DNA from: Rhizobium subbaraonis
GTDB taxonomy: Bacteria > Pseudomonadota > Alphaproteobacteria > Rhizobiales > Rhizobiaceae
Length of the DNA stretch: 64,000 bases
Assembly (NCBI RefSeq): GCF_900220975.1
Contig: NZ_OBQD01000001.1
Coordinates: 372,001 to 436,000 of the forward strand
Reading direction: 5' to 3'
The notes under the pieces are model-generated. The model did no database searches, was not told where the DNA came from, and saw nothing but the letters and a program-made list of their open reading frames with translations. This document shows, piece after piece, positions 16,228 through 24,777 of the stretch (within the stretch, counting starts at the first letter, position 1; each line of letters opens with the position of its first letter). Both the position numbers and the translations under genes were made by a program.

Positions 16228-17739
16228 TCACGTCCCGCAAAAGGTCTGCAGCACCTCTTCGCCCGGCATAGGCGGCCGGGCGTAGGCCGAAAAGGCCGGC
16301 TGGTCGTCATAGGGGCGCGAAAGCAGGTCGTTCAGCGCCGCAAACAGGGAAAAATCCTGTTCCTCGACCGCGGCCACGATCGCTTCCTCGATCCGGTGGT
16401 TGCGCGGGATGAAGGCAGGGTTGACCGCGCGCATCGCAGCCACCCGCTCTGCGGGAAGACGGGGATCGCGGTCGAGCCTTTCGCGCCAGCGGGAAAGCCA
16501 GGGGCCTGCGGCCTGCCGGTCGGCCAGCAGATCGGCGAAGGCGGTATCGGCGGCGCTATCTTCCGCCGCATCCGAAAGGCGGCGGAAGGAGAGGGTAAGG
16601 TCCGCCTTCTGCTCCAGCATCAGGGCGAGGAAGGCGCGGATTAGGTCCGTGTCCCCGTCCTCCACCGCGTCGCCGAGGCCGAGCTTGGCCCGGATCGTCT
16701 CGCTCCAGGCCGCCTGGAAATGCTCCATGAAGCGGGAAACGGCATCGTTTGCGAGATCGACGGCATCGCCTGGCGTCTCGTGCAGCAGCGGCAGCAGCGT
16801 TTCGGCGAGCCTTGCGATGTTCCACTGGCCGATCATCGGCTGGTTGCCATAGGCGTAGCGCCCGGCCTTGTCGATCGAGGAGAAGACGGTGCGCGGATCG
16901 TAGCTGTCCATGAAGGCGCAGGGGCCGAAATCGATCGTCTCGCCGGAGACCGCCATGTTGTCGGTGTTCATCACGCCGTGGATGAAGCCGACGCCGAGCC
17001 AGCGGGCGATCAACTGTGCCTGCCGCCGCGCCACCGCCTCGAGGAGCTTCAGGTACCGCTCGTCCTGTCCGTTCAGTTCGGGGTAGTGGCGGTCGATCAC
17101 GTGGTCGGCGAGAATGCGGATGCTGTCGGTGTCGCCGCGCGCCGCGAAGAACTGGAACGTGCCCACGCGGATGTGGCTTGAAGCGATGCGCGTCACGATC
17201 GCGCCGGGCAGCATCGTTTCGCGGTAGACGGGCTGGCCGGTGGTGACGGCGGCAAGCGCGCGTGTCGTCGGGATGCCGAGCGCATGCATGGCCTCGCTGA
17301 CGATGTATTCGCGCAGCACCGGACCAAGGGCTGCGCGCCCGTCGCCGCGCCGGGAGAACGGCGTCGGGCCGGACCCCTTCAGCTGGATGTCGCGCCGCGC
17401 GCCGTCAGGGCGGATCACTTCGCCGAGAAGGATCGCCCGCCCGTCGCCGAGCTGCGGCACGAACTGGCCGAACTGGTGGCCGGCGTAGGCCTGGGCAATC
17501 GGCTCGGAGCCGGCAAGGATGCGGTTGCCGGAAAAGATCGCCGCGGCGTCCGCCTCCAGCGCATCGGCGTCGAGCCCCATCTCTTCAGCGAGTGCCCGGT
17601 TGAACGCGATCAGCCGGGGTGCGGCTACCGGCGTCGGCTCGACGCGGGCGAAGAAATTCTGCGGCAGGCGCGCATAGCTGTTGTCGAATTCGATCGGCTT
17701 GGCTTTGCTCTCCGAGATTCGGGTGGCCGCGTCGGTCAT
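16228..17739 (-). CDS. selO: Protein adenylyltransferase SelO (YdiU/UPF0061 family)
   Basis: A 503-residue pseudokinase-fold enzyme that transfers AMP to Ser/Thr/Tyr of protein targets, with a role in oxidative stress. Typical stretches are NSYARLPQNFFAR at the N-terminus, QLKGSGPTPFSRRGDGRA (nucleotide loop) and HGVMNTDNMAVSGETIDFGP with the metal-binding Asn and Asp. The protein ends FCGT, placing Cys501 third from the end, exactly where eukaryotic SelO has selenocysteine. Full length, no lesion. The start lacks a strong ribosome site but fits the family N-terminus. Confidence 0.93.
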   Translation of the reverse strand: MTDAATRISESKAKPIEFDNSYARLPQNFFARVEPTPVAAPRLIAFNRALAEEMGLDADALEADAAAIFSGNRILAGSEPIAQAYAGHQFGQFVPQLGDGRAILLGEVIRPDGARRDIQLKGSGPTPFSRRGDGRAALGPVLREYIVSEAMHALGIPTTRALAAVTTGQPVYRETMLPGAIVTRIASSHIRVGTFQFFAARGDTDSIRILADHVIDRHYPELNGQDERYLKLLEAVARRQAQLIARWLGVGFIHGVMNTDNMAVSGETIDFGPCAFMDSYDPRTVFSSIDKAGRYAYGNQPMIGQWNIARLAETLLPLLHETPGDAVDLANDAVSRFMEHFQAAWSETIRAKLGLGDAVEDGDTDLIRAFLALMLEQKADLTLSFRRLSDAAEDSAADTAFADLLADRQAAGPWLSRWRERLDRDPRLPAERVAAMRAVNPAFIPRNHRIEEAIVAAVEEQDFSLFAALNDLLSRPYDDQPAFSAYARPPMPGEEVLQTFCGT

Positions 17740-17894
17740 GGTTGGGCTCGCATTCCTTGATGGCTCGGCTCTGAGCGCCCGGGCCCTGGTGTTAGGGATT
17801 TATCGTCACCTTATTAGATAGGAACGCGGTAAGCGAGCGGAAGTGCCGCTGGAAGCGGCGGATGAAGCGCGGCGCTGGACTTCCCGAACTTCAG

Positions 17895-18318
17895 CTATTG
17901 CTGGCGCGGCCGCGCCAGTTGCTGTCGAAGCAGTCGGGCTTCCTTGCTGTCGGCATCGAACAGAAACGCCCTTGAGCAGGGCGCTTGCAACACGGTCAGG
18001 GTGGCAGGCTCGGGGTGCGGCACAAGCGTTGCCGAGGGTCCGCGCAGCGGAGGAATGAAAGAATTCGGGTCTCGCAGGGCAACAAGAAATGGACCGGAAG
18101 GGACGCCCTTCGGCTCGCTTGGCGACCAGCGATTTGAAACGTTTGCGCGCAATGGGATCGAGCACGATGTGATAGCCCGAAACACTCCCAACCACCACGA
18201 CATCGGCGTACTGGACATCGTCCAGATCCAACCGCGCGATCATTGTGCAGGCGCCCGCCATCCCACCGATGCTCGAAAGGAGGAGGGCAATCCCGAAAAC
18301 GAAGCAAAGACGCCGCAC
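17895..18318 (-). pseudogene. Secreted rhizobial protein, decayed (internal deletion/frameshift)
   Basis: The first frame encodes a signal peptide (LCFVFGIALLLSSIGGMAGA), then ADVVVVGSVSGYHIVLDPIARKR. The reading shifts at about 18110-18130 into a second frame with GPFLVALRDPNSFIPPLRGP, LTVLQAPCSRAFLFDA and a natural stop at 17895. From memory, intact rhizobial relatives have about 60-80 more residues between these two blocks, ending just before the GPFL(I/V)ALRDP segment. So the middle has been lost and the frame broken. The function of the family is unknown to me. Confidence 0.65.
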
Positions 18319-18502
18319 AGAAACTCCTTGGAGCGATCGACTTATGTCAACCTAGGATTTCAATCGCGGCGGAGCAATGGCGATGACTGTGCATTGCTCA
18401 GTTGCAGGTGTCTGGGGGCGGCCCACCCGGTGCTTTCTGATATCTGCCCGACGCCCCGCAGGAAAACGGCCCACCTTTCGGCGGGCCGCTGGCTAATTCG
18501 GG

Positions 18503-18733
18503 CTAGCGCCCGTAGGTGCGGTTGCGACGAAATCCGGTCGGGTTGCGGAAGTCCGCGCGCCTTGCGATATGGCCGTCCAGCCCTTCCAGGCCGGCAAGGT
18601 CGATCGGGCCGCAGCCCCAGTCGTAGTTGGGCCGTCCGAGCCAGCCGGAAAACAGCCGCCCGAACATGCCGGTACTCTCTGCCTTTGAATGGCCGGCACT
18701 ATGGCCCCTGCTGTGATGCTCCTTCGTCGTCAT
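18503..18733 (-). CDS. Small hypothetical protein, His-rich N-terminus
   Basis: A 76-residue basic protein starting TKEHHSRGHSAGHSKAES, followed by GMFGRLFSGWLGRPNYDWGCG and an Arg/Asn-rich tail. A clear GAGGAGACATCGTC ribosome site precedes the ATG, and the codon use is that of a real gene. There are no membrane segments; the family was not recognised. It starts 26 bases after the end of the homocysteine methyltransferase gene on the same strand, so it may be cotranscribed with it. Confidence 0.6.
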   Translation of the reverse strand: MTTKEHHSRGHSAGHSKAESTGMFGRLFSGWLGRPNYDWGCGPIDLAGLEGLDGHIARRADFRNPTGFRRNRTYGR

Positions 18734-18759
18734 GACGATGTCTCCTCAAAATGTCTCTC

Positions 18760-19716
18760 CTAGGCGCTCATCGCCGGCCGCGGCATGCAGGCCTGGCAGA
18801 TGGCGCCGATGTGGCGATGGTCGGTGCCGCAGCAGCCGCCGAGAACGCGCAGCTGCGGCATCCGGCGGACGAATTCGCCGTAACGCCTGCCGAAGTCGTC
18901 GGGGTCGCCCGCGTCCAGCGTCTCGCTCTCGTCGAGTTCCTGGTGGCTCAACGCCGACGCATTGGCACGGATGCCGCCGATGCGCCGGACCCAGGCGCTG
19001 CCGTGATCGAGCGCGTCCTCGAAATGGCTCGGATGCGCGCAGTTGATCATGTAGAACAGCGGATAGCTGCCGGTGGCTGCGTCAACGGCCTCGATCGCCT
19101 CCTGCATCGTCCTGCCGGTGATGATCCTGCCGTCCGTCTCGACGGTGAAGGCGATCACGCAGGGGATTGCGGCCTTCCGGGCCGCCCTTGCCACGCCGAT
19201 CGCCTCGTCGATGTTGGTGAGCGTCACCGCGCTGATCATGTCGGCGTCGGTGGCGGCGAAGGTCTCGATCTGCGCCCGGTGATAGGCTTCGGCTTCGTCG
19301 GCGTTCATGGTGCCGGCCTTGTAGCCGTCGCCGCGCGGGCCGATGGCGCCGTTCAGCACGATCGGCTGGCCGGGCCGCTCGTACTGGGCGCGAAGCTGGG
19401 CGAGCAGGCCGACCGCTTCCTCGTTGACCGCCTTGAGCGCTTCAGCGTCGTAGCCGAGCTTTTCGGCCCAGTCGGGGTTGGCGCGCCAGGTCGGCGTGTC
19501 GAGCACGAATCCGGTTCCGGCGCTGCGGGCCAGGTCGAGATAGCGGACGTAGTAATCCTTGAGCTTGCGCCGCCCCTCGGGGCTGGCCATCAGCACGAAC
19601 GAGGCGAAATGCGGAAGTTCCACACCTTCATGGAAAATCAGCGTCGTCTCCATGCCGCCATCGGTCAGAAACCGATCGCCCTTCGTAAGCGGCAGGCCAT
19701 GTCTGTACTTTGCCAT
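18760..19716 (-). CDS. mmuM: Homocysteine S-methyltransferase family protein
   Basis: A 318-residue cobalamin-independent, zinc-dependent methyltransferase. Zinc ligands are Cys226 in INCAHPSHF and the pair Cys295-Cys296 in GGCCGTDH. N-terminal LTDGGMETTLIFHEG is the family signature. MmuM uses S-methylmethionine to methylate homocysteine to methionine; the related bacterial group can take other methyl donors, so the donor is not certain. It is divergent from a TetR regulator 333 bases away, with an operator-like palindrome between, which suggests repression by that TetR protein. Confidence 0.85.
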   Translation of the reverse strand: MAKYRHGLPLTKGDRFLTDGGMETTLIFHEGVELPHFASFVLMASPEGRRKLKDYYVRYLDLARSAGTGFVLDTPTWRANPDWAEKLGYDAEALKAVNEEAVGLLAQLRAQYERPGQPIVLNGAIGPRGDGYKAGTMNADEAEAYHRAQIETFAATDADMISAVTLTNIDEAIGVARAARKAAIPCVIAFTVETDGRIITGRTMQEAIEAVDAATGSYPLFYMINCAHPSHFEDALDHGSAWVRRIGGIRANASALSHQELDESETLDAGDPDDFGRRYGEFVRRMPQLRVLGGCCGTDHRHIGAICQACMPRPAMSA

Positions 19717-19907
19717 AACTGTCTGTCTCCACTCGTTTCAATTCCGTTTCGGAAAGTCTGGAGCGGGCGCGGTCCGGGGAACGCGCCGACGAGAGCCAAG
19801 TCATGATGCAGTGTTTTTGTTTCCCTCTATGCGCTTTCGTATCGAGGGTATTCCCACATTTTCCGAAACGCGTGTGGATTTTTGCCTGTTTTTCGCCCGT
19901 AAAACTA

Positions 19908-19921
19908 GACCACTAGTGGTC
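19908..19921. promoter_or_regulatory. Perfect 14-base palindrome, putative TetR operator
   Basis: GACCACTAGTGGTC reads the same on both strands and lies in the AT-rich 333-base gap between the divergent methyltransferase and TetR genes, 128 bases before the TetR start and 192 before the other. Two direct copies of AACTGTAC occur closer to the TetR gene (20025-20039). Palindromes of this kind are typical TetR-family operators. Confidence 0.5.
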
Positions 19922-20049
19922 AAGCGCCCACAGTTGGCTTTTATATTAGATAATTATCAATTGCTTGGCGCCGCCTTTCACGCCAATGTTAACGTCACTG
20001 CTGGGGCGTGAAGCGGAAAAAACTGTACCAACTGTACAGGAGGCGAGCG

Positions 20050-20697
20050 ATGCGCAAGGGCGAGGAGACGCGCGCAAGGATACTGGAAGTGGCGGAAGCC
20101 GCCGTGCTCGCCAAGGGCTTCGGCGCGACCTCGATCGAGGAACTGATCACCGAGACCGGTATTACTAAGAGCGGTTTCTTTTATCATTTCCGCGATAAGA
20201 GCGAGCTGGCCCGGGCCTTGCTCGAGCGCTACATCGAAAACGACAATCGCCTCTACGACGAGATCTTCGGCCGGGCGCACGAACTGGCCGACGATCCGCT
20301 GCAGGCGTTCCTGCTCGGGCTGAAGCTCCTCTCCGAGCTGCTGGCCGATCTGCCGGGCGGACATCCTGGCTGCCTCGTCGCCGTCATGTGCGTGCACGAA
20401 CGCGCTTTCGATCGCGAGGTGCAGGAGATCAACCGCCAGGCGGCCTTGAACTGGCGCCGTCGCTTCAAGGCGATGTTCGAGGAAATCATGGCGGTCTACG
20501 AACCGCGCGAGCCGATCGACCCCGAACGGCTCGCCGATACGGTCTCGACCATGCTCGAGGGTGGCATCATCATGTCGAAGGCGCTGAAGGACCCGAAAAG
20601 CCTTCCCGACCAACTCCTCGTCCTGCGCTCCTTCGTCAGGATGCTGTTTCGCAGCGGCGCCGAGCGGCGTTCGGCGGCGAACGCAGGTCTGCTCTAG
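20050..20697 (+). CDS. TetR/AcrR family transcriptional regulator
   Basis: A 215-residue repressor-type protein. The start at 20050 is set by a perfect AGGAGGCGAGCG ribosome site; the open frame 14 codons earlier has none. The N-terminal helix-turn-helix runs RARILEVAEAAVLAKGF, TSIEELITETGITKSGFFYHF, the standard TetR pattern. The C-terminal ligand domain (residues 60-215) has a conserved-looking HPGCLVAVMCVHE segment with Cys. It probably represses the divergent homocysteine methyltransferase gene and itself through the palindrome at 19908. The ligand is unknown. Confidence 0.9.
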   Translation: MRKGEETRARILEVAEAAVLAKGFGATSIEELITETGITKSGFFYHFRDKSELARALLERYIENDNRLYDEIFGRAHELADDPLQAFLLGLKLLSELLADLPGGHPGCLVAVMCVHERAFDREVQEINRQAALNWRRRFKAMFEEIMAVYEPREPIDPERLADTVSTMLEGGIIMSKALKDPKSLPDQLLVLRSFVRMLFRSGAERRSAANAGLL

Positions 20698-20734
20698 CCG
20701 CGGGAGATCCCTGTGGCGGAAGAGCTGTCTCCGA

Positions 20735-21937
20735 TTACGCCAGCAGAACGATGCACCCGATCCCCTGGGTCAGCGTCGTGAGCCGGCGGAGGCGGTAGGC
20801 CAGTGCCTCCAGCCCGCGCTTCAGGGCAGGGCGGGCCGTCGCCACCCAGCCGCGCGCATAAAAGCGCCCGCGCCAGCTGGGCGTGATCGTGTAGGTGGAA
20901 AGGCCGACGGTCCTGTTGCTCCAGCTTTCCTTGTAGCCCGCCGGATTGGCGAGCAGGTCGTAGGTTTCGATGCCGTTGTCGATCAGCCAGCAGACGGTCA
21001 TCTCCATCTGCACCTTGCCGGGCGAGGCTTCGCACAGATCCCAGTCGAACGCGCCCATGTAGCAATAGTAGTGGCCGCCATGAAGGAAGCCCAATTCGAC
21101 GGCTGCTATCCTCTCCCCGGTCTTGAGGACGGACAGGCAGGCGCCCGACAGGCTGTCGCGGTCGCCTTCCAGGCCGGTGAGGAAATCGCCAAAGCCGGGC
21201 TGCGACAGGCCGAGCCCCAGCCGCCCGGTCTCCGTCAGCCAGCGCCGTTTCATTTGCAGCGCCTGGTACAGGGTCGGAGCGAACGCCGGCTCGTCCGGCC
21301 ACAACACCGAGAACTGCAGCGCGCCGTGGCGGGCGAGGTGGTTTCGCCGACGGTTGCGGTTGCGCCGCTGCAGCTTGCCGAGCCCTGCGACATAGGCATC
21401 GGCGGAGACAAAGCCCGTCAGGTCGAGCAGCGAGGCGGCGTTGCGTATGGTGACCCCCGAATTTGCCCGCGCCATCATGGTCGCAAGCGCAGACCCGTCC
21501 GGCACGCCTTCGAAGAGCGCGACGTCAAAGTCTCCGGCGTCGAAAAGCGCGGCCAGCAGCTTGTCTGCGATCGGCTCTGCCAGGTCGGCGAAGTCCGGAT
21601 CGATGATGATGTTGCTGTACTGCGTATGCGTGCCGCCCAGCGCCTCCATCCTGAACAGCGCGCCGCGCACGCCACTCTGCATCAGCGGCCAGAGGGCGAC
21701 CAGCCGGCCGCCGCACCAGACCGTCGCAACGAAAGGCCGCGGGCCGCCGGCAGCGCCGGTAAAGTGTGCGGCCCAGTTATGGCACCACATGTAGCTCTGG
21801 AAGAAGGACAGCCCGCCCTCGCAGCGCTGCTCCAGCGCCCGCCAGTCATCCGCGATCGCCTCCATCGCCGCGCGGTCCGTCAGCACGCTGACGTTCAGCG
21901 CGCCACAGACCGGCCCCGTCTGGTCCATCCTCTCCAC
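20735..21937 (-). CDS. CelD/BcsL-type GNAT acetyltransferase
   Basis: A 400-residue protein of the CelD-like (COG5653) group, twice the size of simple GNATs. The N-terminal half has LSFFQSYMWCHNWAAHF and LVALWPLMQSGVRG; the C-terminal half holds the acetyltransferase domain with FLHGGHYYCYMGAFDWDL and GIETYDLLANPAGYKESW. Such proteins acylate sugars or lipid-linked intermediates of envelope polysaccharides; the specific target is unknown. The start is a GTG with GGGAG at good spacing; ATG at 21928 is an alternative. It converges with the TetR gene. Confidence 0.8.
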   Translation of the reverse strand: MERMDQTGPVCGALNVSVLTDRAAMEAIADDWRALEQRCEGGLSFFQSYMWCHNWAAHFTGAAGGPRPFVATVWCGGRLVALWPLMQSGVRGALFRMEALGGTHTQYSNIIIDPDFADLAEPIADKLLAALFDAGDFDVALFEGVPDGSALATMMARANSGVTIRNAASLLDLTGFVSADAYVAGLGKLQRRNRNRRRNHLARHGALQFSVLWPDEPAFAPTLYQALQMKRRWLTETGRLGLGLSQPGFGDFLTGLEGDRDSLSGACLSVLKTGERIAAVELGFLHGGHYYCYMGAFDWDLCEASPGKVQMEMTVCWLIDNGIETYDLLANPAGYKESWSNRTVGLSTYTITPSWRGRFYARGWVATARPALKRGLEALAYRLRRLTTLTQGIGCIVLLA

Positions 21938-22122
21938 GTAAACTCCCGGCGCGCCCTCGTTTCCCGCGCAATCCTAGGATGCGCTCCTGAACAAAAACTT
22001 GCCGGCGATGTCACGATTGCGTGTTCGGGAGGGGCAGGCCCGAAACGACCTGCGGAAGCTTCGGGCGTCTCTGCCGAGGGGGCGGCGTCATGGTGGTCGC
22101 AAAACGCGCACCGGGCGCCCTG

Positions 22123-22713
22123 TCACCTGTCCCGCGGCAGCCGGCGATCGATGAAATCGTGGATCAGTTCAAGCGCTTCCGTGCGCGACAGGCCGCCGGA
22201 CTGCAGTCCGAGGCGAAGCCAGAGGCCGTCGATCAGGGAACTCACCTGAAGCGCCATGCACCGGCCTTCCTGCGCGCCCAGCATGGGCACCAGCGCGGAG
22301 AGGAGATTGGAATGCATGCGCGAATGGATCACGGCCTGGATGCGGGCAAGCTGCGGTTCGCGCGGCACCTCGGCGCAGAGCGAAAGCCAGGCATGGGCGA
22401 TCGACGGCTGGAAGAAGCGCTCCTCGAAATTGCCTTCGATGACGGCGACAAGGCGCTCGCGCGGCGTCTTCGCCCGCCGCAGCCGCTCGGCGACCGCGTC
22501 GCGGAGGCTGGCGTTAGCCTCGCGCATGGCCTGCTCGAAGAGTTCCTGCTTGTTGCGGAAATAGTGCAGCACGATGCCCTTGGAGGCGCCGGCATGGGTT
22601 GCGACCTTCTCCAGCGTAGCGCCCGCCATGCCCTCGCGCTGCAGGACTTCGAAAGCTGCCTGCCGCAGTTCCTTGCGCCGAATGTCCACTAGCTTCGTCA
22701 GCCGTCCCGCCAT
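22123..22713 (-). CDS. betI: BetI-type repressor of choline/betaine genes (TetR family)
   Basis: A 196-residue TetR-family protein matching BetI in length and sequence: the N-terminus RRKELRQAAFEVLQREGMAGATLEKVA, the helix-turn-helix AGASKGIVLHYFRNKQELFE, and the core FQPSIAHAWLSLCAEVPREP. BetI represses choline uptake and betaine synthesis until choline binds. An AGGAGACGATTC ribosome site precedes the ATG. It is divergent from the choline-binding protein gene choX, 116 bases away. The usual partners betB and betA are not in the window. Confidence 0.88.
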   Translation of the reverse strand: MAGRLTKLVDIRRKELRQAAFEVLQREGMAGATLEKVATHAGASKGIVLHYFRNKQELFEQAMREANASLRDAVAERLRRAKTPRERLVAVIEGNFEERFFQPSIAHAWLSLCAEVPREPQLARIQAVIHSRMHSNLLSALVPMLGAQEGRCMALQVSSLIDGLWLRLGLQSGGLSRTEALELIHDFIDRRLPRDR

Positions 22714-22738
22714 GAATCGTCTCCTGCTCGCAGCGGAG

Positions 22739-22786
22739 ATTGACAGGATTTACCGCAAGTTCAATAATTGTCCCGTCGGTCAATTA
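22739..22786. promoter_or_regulatory. betI-choX intergenic operator region
   Basis: An AT-rich stretch with inverted ATTGAC (22739) and GTCAAT (22779) and an internal TTCAATAATTG. Such TTGAC/TTCAA half-sites resemble BetI-type operators. It lies 25 bases from betI and 44 bases from choX, so it can control both. Confidence 0.4.
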
Positions 22787-22829
22787 AATGACCAGATGGA
22801 TAAAATCTCGCCGAGAGAGGGGAACGTCG

Positions 22830-23762
22830 ATGAAATATGCCTTCGTGCCATTGGCGGCAGGCCTGATCACCTTTGCCACTTCCGCAACCGCCGCCGATCC
22901 GGAAAGCTGCCGTACCGTCCGTCTCGCCGAGCCGGGCTGGAACGACCTCGCCTTCACAACGGGCGTCGCCCAGACCATTCTGACGGCACTCGGCTATGAG
23001 CCGCAGACGAACCTCCTCGGTATCGACGTCATCTATCTGAGCCTCAAGAACCGGGACCTCGACGTTTTCCTCGGTTACTGGGATCCGGCGATGCAGACCT
23101 ACTTTGCCCCCTACAAGGCCGATGGCAGCGTCGAGACGGTGGTCACGAATCTGACCGGGGCCAAATATACCTTCGGTGTGCCCGCCTATGTCTGGGAAGC
23201 CGGTGTGAAGGACTTTGCCGACCTGAAGGACCATGCGGAAAAGTTCGGGAAGAAAATGTACGGCATTGAGCCCGGCTCGAACCAGCTGATGCTGGATACG
23301 GTCGCCGATCCCGATCTTGGACTTGGCGGTTGGGAAGTGGTCGAATCCAGCGAGCAGGGCATGCTGGCCGAGGTCGCCCGCCATATCGATCTGAAGGAAT
23401 TCATCGTGTTCCAGGCCTGGGCGCCTCATCCGATGAACACCGTCTACGATATCCGCTATCTGACAGGGGGCGACAAGTTCTTCGGCCCGGACTTCGGGGC
23501 GGCCACGGTCTCCACGCAGGTGCGCAAGGGCTATCTGGAGGAATGCCCCAATGTCGGGCAACTGCTGAAGAACCTGACGTTCGACATCGATTTCGAAAAT
23601 CGCGGCATGGGCTACCTGATGAACGAGAGCCTTTCGCCGACCGACGCCGGCCGCAAGGCGCTCGTCACGGAGCCGCAACGTCTCGATGCGTGGCTTGCCG
23701 GCGTCACGACCATCGATGGTGCGCCGGGGATCGATGCCGTGAAAAAGGCGCTCGGCTTGTGA
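22830..23762 (+). CDS. choX: Choline ABC transporter substrate-binding protein
   Basis: 310 residues with a signal peptide (MKYAFVPLAAGLITFATSATAA). The mature protein has the ChoX features: VRLAEPGWNDLAFTTG near the start, LGYWDPAMQTYFAPY, GIEPGSNQLMLDT and VFQAWAPHPMN, which supply the aromatic box and acidic ligand for choline. It is periplasmic. The start at 22830 has a GAGAGGGGAACG ribosome site. Unusually, no permease (choW) or ATPase (choV) gene follows; instead a hydrolase gene overlaps its stop by three bases (GTGA). It probably works with a transporter encoded elsewhere and is likely controlled by BetI. Confidence 0.9.
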   Translation: MKYAFVPLAAGLITFATSATAADPESCRTVRLAEPGWNDLAFTTGVAQTILTALGYEPQTNLLGIDVIYLSLKNRDLDVFLGYWDPAMQTYFAPYKADGSVETVVTNLTGAKYTFGVPAYVWEAGVKDFADLKDHAEKFGKKMYGIEPGSNQLMLDTVADPDLGLGGWEVVESSEQGMLAEVARHIDLKEFIVFQAWAPHPMNTVYDIRYLTGGDKFFGPDFGAATVSTQVRKGYLEECPNVGQLLKNLTFDIDFENRGMGYLMNESLSPTDAGRKALVTEPQRLDAWLAGVTTIDGAPGIDAVKKALGL

Positions 23763-24595
23763 CCTCAGCAGATCAGGAAGGCTGGAATGCGCGCAAGCAG
23801 TTCCTTCACCGCCCTGACGGCCGCAAGATCGCCTTTGTCGACAACGCCGTGGATGCGCCAGCACTGCTGCTCGTCCACGGTTATACCGACAGCAGCCGCA
23901 GCTGGTCGCTGATCGAGCCGCTTCTGCCGGGGCTGCGGCTCGTCATGCCGGATCTGCCCGGGCACGGGCAGTCGCCGCCATCCACGCCGCCGTCGCTGCA
24001 AGGCTTTGCCGACGATCTGGCCGCGCTGATGGCTTCGCTCGGCATCGGCCGCTATGCCGTCGCGGGCCACTCCATGGGTGCGATGACGGCGATTGCGCTC
24101 GCTGGCCGGGACACCTGCGCGGTGGAGGCGGTGGTAAGCCTGTCGGGCAGCCTGCGGCCCGATCTGGCAGACGGAGGCGCGCTTGCCCGGGCAATCGGCG
24201 GCTTGCGCGATCCGATCGATGCGGCAACCGACCTGCCGCGTGACTGGCACCATTGCTCAAGGCCGGTCGATGCCGACTTTCTCCGCCACATCGCGCGGGA
24301 GGCGGCGGCGATGCCGGCCGAGGTCTGGCGCTCGCTGTTCGCGATGCTGCAGAGCACCGACCTGTCTGCCGCATCGCAGGCGGTGCGGGCACCTGTCCTG
24401 CTTTTGGGCGGCACAGACGATGCGCTGTTCGACGACGCACATCGCGCCGCTCTCGCCGCAGCCTTCCCGGCTGCGGACAGCCATGTGCTCGACGGTCGCG
24501 GGCACAATCCGCATTGGGAATCGCCCGCCGCCATAGCCGGGCTGATGCTGCGATTTTTGGTCGCTGGCGGCTGTGTCCCGCCAAACGCCGGCTGA
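23759..24595 (+). CDS. Alpha/beta-hydrolase, translationally coupled to choX
   Basis: A 278-residue alpha/beta-hydrolase. The GTG start overlaps the choX TGA (GTGA), so the genes are coupled. Key motifs: LLLVHGYTDSSRSW (oxyanion region), nucleophile elbow GHSMGAM, acidic residue in LLLGGTDDALF and His in DGRGHNPHWE. It has no signal peptide and is cytoplasmic. Coupling to a choline-binding protein suggests that it cleaves a choline ester or related compound after uptake; this is inference, and many substrates are possible. The N-terminal VTSADQEGWNARKQ supports the GTG start. Confidence 0.85.
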   Translation: MTSADQEGWNARKQFLHRPDGRKIAFVDNAVDAPALLLVHGYTDSSRSWSLIEPLLPGLRLVMPDLPGHGQSPPSTPPSLQGFADDLAALMASLGIGRYAVAGHSMGAMTAIALAGRDTCAVEAVVSLSGSLRPDLADGGALARAIGGLRDPIDAATDLPRDWHHCSRPVDADFLRHIAREAAAMPAEVWRSLFAMLQSTDLSAASQAVRAPVLLLGGTDDALFDDAHRAALAAAFPAADSHVLDGRGHNPHWESPAAIAGLMLRFLVAGGCVPPNAG

Positions 24596-24618
24596 CGTAG
24601 AGGACACGACCGTTCTAG

Positions 24619-24740
24619 CCCCTCATCCCCCCTGCCGGGCACCTTCTCCCCGCAGGCGGGGAGAGGCAGCAAGCGGTAGACGCCTTCCTTCTCTCTCTCT
24701 CTCCCTCTCCCCGCTTGCGGAGAGAGGGGCGGGGTGAGGA
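24619..24740. repeat. Intergenic palindromic repeat, family 2 (complete copy)
   Basis: Left half CCCCTCATCCCCCCTGCCGG, CACCTTCTCCCCGCAGGCGGGGAGA; centre with a TC run (TTCTCTCTCTCTCTC); right half CCCTCTCCCCGCTTGCGGAGAG and GGTGAGG. The two halves are inverted versions of each other. The same layout occurs in the opposite order at 63.47-63.69 kb, with part copies at 53.0 and 57.0 kb. It lies between convergent genes. Confidence 0.7.
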
Positions 24741-24777
24741 GCCGATGTATAACTGTCGTGTGCCGTGTGGCCGCAGC

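Noticed and set aside
19717-20049. A possible SAM-sensing riboswitch before the homocysteine methyltransferase gene
   Set aside because: I looked for SAM-II-like and SAH-like conserved blocks on the minus strand and saw none; a TetR-type palindrome explains control better.
24690-24712. TC dinucleotide run considered as a phase-variation switch
   Set aside because: It lies in the centre of an intergenic repeat between convergent genes, not in a promoter or coding frame.
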